This document shows, in pieces, positions 58,381 to 64,000 of a DNA stretch of 64,000 nucleotides. The notes under the pieces are model-generated. The model was not told the origin of the DNA. It ran no database searches and was given only the letters and a program-made list of their open reading frames with translations. The position numbers and the translations under genes were made by a program. Source of the DNA: Ruminococcus sp. YE71 (GTDB lineage Bacteria > Bacillota > Clostridia > Oscillospirales > Ruminococcaceae); NCBI RefSeq assembly GCF_900119155.1, contig NZ_FPIR01000002.1, forward strand, positions 124,001 to 188,000, in the 5' to 3' direction. Each line of letters begins with the position of its first letter. Position 1 is the first letter of the stretch.

Positions 58381-59380
58381 ACTGACGATAACGGCGGCGA
58401 TGTGCATCGTGCTGAGCTTTTTTCTCGGCGCGGCACTCATACCGCTGCTGAGGAGATACAATACGGGCAGGTATGAGCCGTATGTGGGCGACCGATTCAG
58501 GACCGACGGCAGTGAGCCTGCTTTCGGCGGTGCGGTGACGCTCATCGTGCTGGCTTTCGGCATATCGGTGGCGGCTTCTTACGTGACCGACAGGAAAAGA
58601 CTGCTCGTGTTCGCGCTGTTTTCGGCGCTCATAACTGCGGCGGGCATCGCGGACGACGTGATGACCGAGGTGCAGGGCAAGGCCTGCGGTGTGAAGACCG
58701 CGGTGAAGCTCGGGTACACCTACGCGGTGTGTCTCGGGACGTCGCTGACGGCGAAGTTTCTCGGGCTGACGGGTTCGGCGGTGCTGCTGCCCTTCGGACT
58801 GGGATTTTTCGAGATGGGCAGGGCTTACTGTCCCGTGACGGCGGTTTTCATGACGGGCGTTATCTACTCGTTCCGCATCATGAACAGGTTCGGGACGGAT
58901 GAAGAGACCTGTATCGGCGGTCTGACGCAGACGGTCGGGGCGGTCTCGATGCTCGGCGTGTCGCTGGTGGGCAGCATCACGAAGAACGAAGCGCTGACAG
59001 CTATCGGGCTCGTCGGGGCGGCGGCTCAGGCAGGGTATCTGCTGTGGGGGCTCTCGCCGTCGAAGCTCAGGAGCGGCTCTTCGGGAGGGTATCTTACGGG
59101 GGCGATGACGGCGTCGGTGATAACGCTCACCGACTTCTATCAGCTCGGGATGGTGCTGACGGCGGTATCGCCCGCGGCGGACGCTGTCGGGGCGGCGGTG
59201 AACTACCTTGTGTATGTGAGCCGAAAGAAGCTGCTGCTTCGCGCTTCCTCGCTGCACAGGCACATCTCGATGTACAAAGTAAATGACTACAAAGTGATAA
59301 TGATATTCTCTGCGGCGGCTCTTGCGGGGGCGGCTGCGGCTGCCGCGTTGGCGGCTTACGGGCAGGACAGATACTTCTGA
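58367..59380 (+). CDS. MraY homologue with substituted catalytic residues
   Basis: A 337-residue multi-pass protein at the mraY position, with about ten helices. It keeps the opening ALIPLLRRYNTGRYEPYVGD, PAFGGAV (for TPTMGG), and the DD pair in GIADDVMTEVQGK. It differs elsewhere: the NAVNLTDGLDGL block reads FRIMNRFGTDEETC, the FMGDTGSLALGG block reads LRSGSSGGYLTGA, so the Asp that binds magnesium is Ser, and the HHH block reads SLHRHIS. MraY makes lipid I; with these changes activity is doubtful. It could be a pseudoenzyme that scaffolds the others, or a divergent enzyme using other residues. A true MraY would then lie elsewhere. Confidence 0.8.
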   Translation: MLFLKLTITAAMCIVLSFFLGAALIPLLRRYNTGRYEPYVGDRFRTDGSEPAFGGAVTLIVLAFGISVAASYVTDRKRLLVFALFSALITAAGIADDVMTEVQGKACGVKTAVKLGYTYAVCLGTSLTAKFLGLTGSAVLLPFGLGFFEMGRAYCPVTAVFMTGVIYSFRIMNRFGTDEETCIGGLTQTVGAVSMLGVSLVGSITKNEALTAIGLVGAAAQAGYLLWGLSPSKLRSGSSGGYLTGAMTASVITLTDFYQLGMVLTAVSPAADAVGAAVNYLVYVSRKKLLLRASSLHRHISMYKVNDYKVIMIFSAAALAGAAAAAALAAYGQDRYF

Positions 59381-59411
59381 ACGCCCGATACCATTCGGAA
59401 AGGACAGCAAA

Positions 59412-60674
59412 ATGGCGAACAGACCTACAATAGAAAAATCTTCGCCGCAGGCGGGCAGCAAGCGCAGCAAACTCAATCTGCGATTCATCCTCTCGGAGAT
59501 AGACCTGACTTTCTTCGGTCTGGTCGTACTGCTGACCGTTTTCGGACTGCTGATGATGTTCTCCGCGAGCTTCGCGGCTTCGATGCAGGAACACGGCGAC
59601 AGCTACTATATCATAAAGCGCCAGCTTCTGTGCGCGATAATCGGATTCGTGGCGATGTTCTTCGCATCGTACCTGGACTACAACTTCTTCTTCAACACGA
59701 AGATAGCGTATTTCTTCTTCGGGGTGTCGCTGGTGACGTGTATATACACGGCGCTGTGGGGCATAGAAGTTGCGGACGCAAAGCGATGGATAAAGATACC
59801 TAAGGTGGGCGTTACCTTTCAGCCGTCGGAGATGCTGAAAATAGCGTTCATCGTGATATTTGCGTACATCCTGTCGGTGAATTTCCAGAAATTCGAGAAG
59901 AAACCATACTATATTTATATACCGTTCTACATCACCTTCGGACTGGTGTTCATCGTTCTGCTGATGCAGAGACATATGTCGGCGGTAATGCTGTTCACCA
60001 TAATCGGCGTTGCGATGCTGTTCGCAAGCGGTATGTCGAGAAAGCGCTTCTGGCAGTTCATGATGGTGTCGGCGTTTCTCGGGCTGATAGCGCTGCTGGT
60101 GCTGTTCGTGGTGAAGGGCGGCGGCAAGTTCAGCTACATAATCACGAGATACAAGGCATGGAAGAACCCGATGGCTGATACCTCGGACACCACTCACCAG
60201 ACCTACGAGAGCCTGCTCGCTATCGGTTCGGGCGGATGGTTCGGACTGGGCTTCGGCGAGTCGAGACAGAAGTACCTGTACCTGCCCGAGTCGCAGAACG
60301 ACTTCATTTTCGCGATAATCTGCGAGGAGCTGGGATTCGCGGGCGGACTTGTGGTGGTACTGCTGTTCGTGCTGTTCATCCTCAAGGGCTTCCAGATCGC
60401 TACCAGCGCAAGAGACCGCTTCGGTATGCTGGTCGCAACGGGTATCACGATACAGATAGGTATCCAGGCACTCCTGAATATCATGGTAGCTACCAACGGC
60501 TTCCCGAACACGGGCGTGGCGCTGCCGTTTTTCAGCGCGGGCGGTACGGCGATAATCCTACAGATGTTCGAGATGGGCATAATGCTCTCGATCTCGCGCC
60601 AGACCATCAAGCGCGGCACAAAGAAGAAAAAAGCACAGGAAAAAGCCACGGCTCAAAAACCTGCCGAGGCGTGA
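59412..60674 (+). CDS. ftsW: lipid II flippase/glycosyltransferase FtsW (SEDS)
   Basis: A 420-residue SEDS protein with ten hydrophobic helices. DLTFFGLVVLLTVFGLLMMF, GVTFQPSEMLKIAFIVIFAY, and PNTGVALPFFSAGGTAIILQ near the end are family signatures. FtsW polymerises lipid II at the septum with its PBP partner. GAAAGGAC precedes ATG 59412; the frame extends upstream to 59322 without a ribosome site. The usual neighbour murD is absent before it. Confidence 0.95.
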   Translation: MANRPTIEKSSPQAGSKRSKLNLRFILSEIDLTFFGLVVLLTVFGLLMMFSASFAASMQEHGDSYYIIKRQLLCAIIGFVAMFFASYLDYNFFFNTKIAYFFFGVSLVTCIYTALWGIEVADAKRWIKIPKVGVTFQPSEMLKIAFIVIFAYILSVNFQKFEKKPYYIYIPFYITFGLVFIVLLMQRHMSAVMLFTIIGVAMLFASGMSRKRFWQFMMVSAFLGLIALLVLFVVKGGGKFSYIITRYKAWKNPMADTSDTTHQTYESLLAIGSGGWFGLGFGESRQKYLYLPESQNDFIFAIICEELGFAGGLVVVLLFVLFILKGFQIATSARDRFGMLVATGITIQIGIQALLNIMVATNGFPNTGVALPFFSAGGTAIILQMFEMGIMLSISRQTIKRGTKKKKAQEKATAQKPAEA

Positions 60675-60726
60675 ACGGTAACACATTTCCCCTTTTTGCT
60701 TTTGCGGTGCTGACTGCGGGGTTTTA

Positions 60727-60785
60727 ACGGGGGAAGCTAAGGCGGACGTGCGAAGCTAAGGCGGAGGGTCTTCCCACGGGGAAAC
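60727..60785. repeat. R1-type hairpin with nested 19-bp units
   Basis: Between ftsW and murG, a base GGGGGAA ... TTCCC (60729-60776) has its loop filled by GAAGCTAAGGCGGA (60733-60746) and one full CGTGCGAAGCTAAGGCGGA (60747-60765). It interrupts the cell-wall cluster without touching a gene. Confidence 0.75.
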
Positions 60786-60837
60786 CAGCAGTCAGCCGCA
60801 CAAAAGAAAAAGGAGACACATTTTGGAGGGTAAACAA

Positions 60838-61971
60838 ATGCTCAGAGTATTGCTCGCGGGAGGCGGAACGGCAGGACACGTCAACCCTGCTCTCGCCATC
60901 GCGGAGGTCATAAAGTCGCATCATCCCGACGCGGAGTTCGCGTTTGCGGGGAATCCCGAGAAGCTTGAAGCGAAGCTCGTTCCGCAGGCGGGGTACAAGT
61001 TCTACCCGATACAGGTGGAGGGCTTTCAGCGCAGGATAAGCGGCGAGAACATTAAGAGAAATCTGCACGCGGCGGCGTGTCTGCTGAAAACAGGTCCGCG
61101 CTCGAAACAGATAATCAGCGATTTCAAGCCCGATATCGTTATCGGTACGGGCGGTTATGTTGCAGGTCCTGTCGTAAGGCAGGCGGCGAAGATGGGCATC
61201 AAGACCGCGATACATGAGCAGAACGCATACCCCGGAGTGACAAACAAGCTGCTCTCGAAGTATGCGGACGTTTGTATGCTCACGGTGGAAGAGGCGAAGA
61301 AGTACCTCGACCCGAAGATAAAGTACACGGTGACGGGTCTCCCCGTAAGGTCGGGCTTCTCGAAGATAACCAAGGAAGCCGCACGGCGCGAGCTGGGATT
61401 CGACATGAATACCGTGTGCATACTCTCAACGGGCGGAAGCCTTGGCGCGGGTGCGATAAATTCCACCGTTCTCGACCTTATCTCCTGGTACAAGGAGAAG
61501 GGGATACAGGTAAATCACATCCACTCCTACGGCGGGAATGGCAGAGAGACAAACTTTGAACAGTGTCTTGCCGACAGGGGCATCGACCTCGAACGGGATG
61601 CGAGCCTTATCGTCAAGGAGTACATTAACAATATGCCCACCTGCATGGCGGCGGCAGACCTCGTCATCTCGCGCTGCGGTGCGAATGCGCTGACCGAGCT
61701 TGAGGCTATGGGCAGAGGTTCGATACTCGTGCCTTCGCCGATCGTTGCGGGCAACCACCAGTATCACAACGGCATGGTTCTGCAAAAGGCAGGAGCTGCC
61801 ATCGTTATCGAACAGAAGGACCTGACAAGCGAGTGGCTGATAAACACGGTGAAGTCGCTGCTCGATGACAGGGCAAAGCTCGCGTCGCTGTCGGAGAACG
61901 CGGCAAAGCTCTACATATCCGACACAAATGACAGGATTTACAAGGCTCTGGAGCCTATCATCAAAAGATAA
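60838..61971 (+). CDS. murG: UDP-GlcNAc:lipid I N-acetylglucosaminyltransferase
   Basis: A 377-residue enzyme that converts lipid I to lipid II at the inner membrane face. The G-loops GGGTAGHVNPALAIAEV and GTGGYVAGPVVRQAAKMG, the HEQNAYPGVTNKLLSK segment and SGGSLGAGAIN-like loop (STGGSLGAGAIN) are typical. ISRCGANALTELEAMGR is the UDP-GlcNAc site. GGAGGG precedes ATG 60838 by 9 nt. Ends 42 nt before the next gene. Confidence 0.96.
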   Translation: MLRVLLAGGGTAGHVNPALAIAEVIKSHHPDAEFAFAGNPEKLEAKLVPQAGYKFYPIQVEGFQRRISGENIKRNLHAAACLLKTGPRSKQIISDFKPDIVIGTGGYVAGPVVRQAAKMGIKTAIHEQNAYPGVTNKLLSKYADVCMLTVEEAKKYLDPKIKYTVTGLPVRSGFSKITKEAARRELGFDMNTVCILSTGGSLGAGAINSTVLDLISWYKEKGIQVNHIHSYGGNGRETNFEQCLADRGIDLERDASLIVKEYINNMPTCMAAADLVISRCGANALTELEAMGRGSILVPSPIVAGNHQYHNGMVLQKAGAAIVIEQKDLTSEWLINTVKSLLDDRAKLASLSENAAKLYISDTNDRIYKALEPIIKR

Positions 61972-62013
61972 ATAAGACAGATCCCCCTCTGTCCAAAGGA
62001 AGGACGTTTGCCG

Positions 62014-62877
62014 ATGGCACACGGTAATATGAATTCGATCTCTACCCCTGATCTGAATAATCTGACAGACAAGCAAAGAAAAGAGATAAACCAGACAAAC
62101 CGCGGCGGCGGTATGGATGATTTCAGCGCGAAACCCAAGGTCGATTTTGCGACCGCTACTCAGCACAGGGACATCGCGTTCACGGGTCACGACCCGACAC
62201 TCGACCTGCCCCCCGACGGAAATCAGCTCTATGAAGAGTTCACAAAGACAAAGCGCGGACAGCAGACAGCCGTTAATATGCTCGACAGGGGCGTGAAGAT
62301 AAACGGCACTTATGTTGCAAGACGCAGGATACTGACGGCGATCATCGCGGCGGTCATTGTGCTGCTGACGGTCATTTTCTTCGCACCGCCGATCTTTTCG
62401 TCGAACAGCGAGGAGAGCAGCTGCCGCTCTGAGGACATATTCGCAAGGAAGGGCGTTGCCCAGTACAAGTCGGAGATAATCAGCAACTGCAACGTGTACA
62501 ACATCAACGCGATGACCAGCGACCTCAGCAAGAGCTACCGCATCTGCACCGTGTCTTTCGATGTGAAGAACTACACCCCGTTCCCCATCGTGCTGGATGA
62601 CTATGCCATCGCGAACGGCGGCGAACACAAGGATCATATCATATACTCGGACGCGGTGGATAACGAGCCAGTGAAGATCTCGGGCTTCTCATCGAGGACT
62701 GTCAAGGTGGAGATACTCATTAATAAGGAAGGTCTCACCGACGAAGAGTTCGACAAGGCTATCACTTCGCTGGTGCTCTCCACAAAGGGCATGAAGAGAG
62801 AGCTTTTCGGAAAGGTGAAGATACCCTCGATACCCGGACTGATGTTCGTTTCCGACGTTATCACCTTCGAGCCGTAA
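62014..62877 (+). CDS. unknown bitopic membrane protein in the dcw cluster
   Basis: A 287-residue protein with about 105 polar residues in the cytoplasm (STPDLNNLTDKQRKEINQTN; a Pro-rich stretch), one helix (about 107-126: LTAIIAAVIVLLTVIFFAPP), and about 160 residues outside with beta-type segments (YRICTVSFDVKNYTPFPIVL; FSSRTVKVEILINKEGLTDE). The topology is like DivIB/FtsQ, which often lies at this place, but I see no sequence match to POTRA domains. AAGGAAGG precedes ATG 62014 by 10 nt. Role in division or wall making is inferred from position only. Confidence 0.75.
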   Translation: MAHGNMNSISTPDLNNLTDKQRKEINQTNRGGGMDDFSAKPKVDFATATQHRDIAFTGHDPTLDLPPDGNQLYEEFTKTKRGQQTAVNMLDRGVKINGTYVARRRILTAIIAAVIVLLTVIFFAPPIFSSNSEESSCRSEDIFARKGVAQYKSEIISNCNVYNINAMTSDLSKSYRICTVSFDVKNYTPFPIVLDDYAIANGGEHKDHIIYSDAVDNEPVKISGFSSRTVKVEILINKEGLTDEEFDKAITSLVLSTKGMKRELFGKVKIPSIPGLMFVSDVITFEP

Positions 62878-62901
62878 CGAAAAGGGAAAAAGCGGCATAA
62901 A

Positions 62902-62924
62902 ATGTACCATGTGAGGTGGTACAT
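62902..62924. promoter_or_regulatory. palindrome over the murA ribosome site
   Basis: ATGTACCA (62902-62909) and its exact complement TGGTACAT (62917-62924) enclose TGTGAGG, so the GAGG of the murA ribosome site lies in the loop and the stem touches the ATG at 62925. In RNA this hairpin could affect murA translation. Confidence 0.6.
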
Positions 62925-64000
62925 ATGCAGGCTTTGAAAATAGAGGGCGGACGCAGACTCAGCGGCGAACTGACGATACAGGGCGCGAAAAACAGCGTTC
63001 TGCCGATACTCAGCGGGGCTGTGCTCTGCGGCGGCGAGACGGTGATACACCGCTGTCCGCAGCTTTCGGACGTTTACGCGGCGCTGAGGATAATGTCGGC
63101 GCTGGGCTGCAAATGCAGGCTTGAGGGCGGCAGCGCGTATATCGACGCGAGGCAGCTGAAGGGCTGCGCCGTTTCAGATGTGCTGATGCGGCTGATGCGC
63201 TCGTCGATTGTGTTTCTGGGCGCACTGCTCGGACGGGTCGGCGAATGTGAGCTGAGCTTCCCCGGCGGCTGTGAACTGGGGCCGAGACCGATAGATATGC
63301 ACCTTTCGGCGCTGCGCTCGATGGGTGCTGTCATAACCGAGCGTCACGGACGGCTCTGCTGCAAGTGCAGCGGCAGGCTCCGCGGAGAGCGGATAGCTCT
63401 TCCGTTCCCGTCGGTGGGCGCTACCGAGAATATCATGCTTGCCGCCTGCACAGCCGAGGGCGAGACAGTTATCTCGAACGCGGCGAGAGAGCCCGAGATA
63501 GCGGATCTGGCGGCGTTTCTCAACAGGTGCGGCGCGAAGATAAAGGGCGCAGGCAGCACGGCGGTGACTGTCAGCGGTGTGGATTCGCTCCGCGGGTGCG
63601 AGTATACCGTCATGCCCGACAGGATAGCGGCTGCGACCTATATGTGCGCGGCGGCGGCGACGGGCGGCGAGGTGTTCATCAGAGGGGCTTCGGGCAGCGA
63701 GCTTGAGGCAGTGATGAATGTGCTCGAACAGGCAGGCTGCAAGACCGCGGAGAGCGCTTCGGGGCTGTACTTTTCCGCTCCCGAACGGATGAGAGCGGTC
63801 AGGAGCATCCGCACGAGCCCCTACCCCGGATTCCCGACGGACGCTCAGGCGATAGTCATGGCGGCTATGACGCGGGCGAAGGGTACCTGCGTTTTCGTGG
63901 AGGACATCTTCGAGAACAGGTTCAGGCACGTTGACGAACTGGTGCGCATGGGCGCGGATATAAGGACGGAGGGCAGAGTTGCCGTCGTGAGAGGGGTGGA
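62925..64000 (+). CDS. murA: UDP-GlcNAc enolpyruvyl transferase (partial, runs off the end)
   Basis: The first 358 codons of MurA, which starts peptidoglycan synthesis by adding enolpyruvate to UDP-GlcNAc. GAKNSVLPILSGAVLCGGE has the Lys-Asn pair of the active site. ELSFPGGCELGPRPIDMHL holds the catalytic Cys in the flexible loop, the fosfomycin target in most species; it is Cys here. TSPYPGFPTDAQAIVMAAM and FENRFRHVDELVRMG are conserved. No stop is reached before 64000, so the remaining C-terminus (about 60 residues in the usual length) lies outside. Confidence 0.95.
   Translation, partial: MQALKIEGGRRLSGELTIQGAKNSVLPILSGAVLCGGETVIHRCPQLSDVYAALRIMSALGCKCRLEGGSAYIDARQLKGCAVSDVLMRLMRSSIVFLGALLGRVGECELSFPGGCELGPRPIDMHLSALRSMGAVITERHGRLCCKCSGRLRGERIALPFPSVGATENIMLAACTAEGETVISNAAREPEIADLAAFLNRCGAKIKGAGSTAVTVSGVDSLRGCEYTVMPDRIAAATYMCAAAATGGEVFIRGASGSELEAVMNVLEQAGCKTAESASGLYFSAPERMRAVRSIRTSPYPGFPTDAQAIVMAAMTRAKGTCVFVEDIFENRFRHVDELVRMGADIRTEGRVAVVRGV

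Noticed and set aside
1-64000. tRNA or rRNA genes
   Set aside because: No cloverleaf with GTTCGAATC-type T-arm and matching acceptor stem, and no rRNA stretch, was found on either strand; the TCGAATC blocks in R2 lack such a fold.

Overview
The window looks like a chromosomal segment of a Gram-positive, anaerobic, fibre- and starch-degrading Firmicute of the Ruminococcus / Oscillospiraceae type. This rests on the division/cell-wall cluster with a PASTA-domain transpeptidase and a MurE carrying the DNPR motif of meso-DAP enzymes, strong AAGGAGG ribosome sites, consensus sigma-A promoters (TTGACA-17-TATAAT), rplJ-rplL with an L10-type leader, a membrane-anchored GH5 cellulase and glycogen/starch enzymes. 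I infer the family from gene content only; no search was run.

Layout. 110-8384: a compact plus-strand phage-derived operon (own promoter, small ORFs, terminase, portal, prohead protease, capsid, connector and tail-type genes) that ends beside rplL. 8514-9733: rplJ-rplL. 9765-11148: AT-rich island with an XRE regulator and a divergent membrane coiled-coil gene. 11191-14725: Na+/alanine symporter, GH13 amylase, small protein. 15154-18927: AddA without AddB. 19172-22126: metallophosphoesterase and a FIST-GGDEF diguanylate cyclase. 22457-23477: two isolated phage tail-type genes. 23784-27129: DedA-like membrane protein, then a three-gene operon of SPFH protein, small protein and NAD-kinase-like protein. 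27643-34417: unknown conserved protein, then malQ-unknown-unknown-glgP. 34686-39664: CapA-like lipoprotein, cysteine desulfurase, GH5 cellulase. 39831-44996: response regulator, soluble histidine kinase and a FtsX-type ABC transporter. 45431-50365: uvrC, lipoprotein, GGDEF-EAL protein. 51124-64000: mraZ-rsmH-ftsL-pbp-murE-murF-mraY-like-ftsW-murG-unknown-murA, with murA cut by the window end.

The feature that ordinary annotation does not explain is a set of intergenic repeats. Family R2 (three copies, 250-310 bp) has 16-bp inverted arms that differ between copies but stay complementary, which points to a structured RNA or palindrome under selection. Family R1 (about 60-400 bp) is built of nested palindromes and sits in intergenic gaps, twice between a promoter and its gene. 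R1 and R2 share a terminal hairpin module, and a 19-bp unit is found inserted in the loops of that module, singly or in tandem. A 63-bp repeat R4 occurs twice. R4 and R2 both lie between intact genes of the phage operon.

The other main observations are a MraY homologue in its canonical place that has lost key catalytic residues, the absence of murD from the cluster, the SPFH/NAD-kinase-like operon, and the phage structural operon that begins with its own promoter and lacks a visible tape measure, lysis or integration gene.
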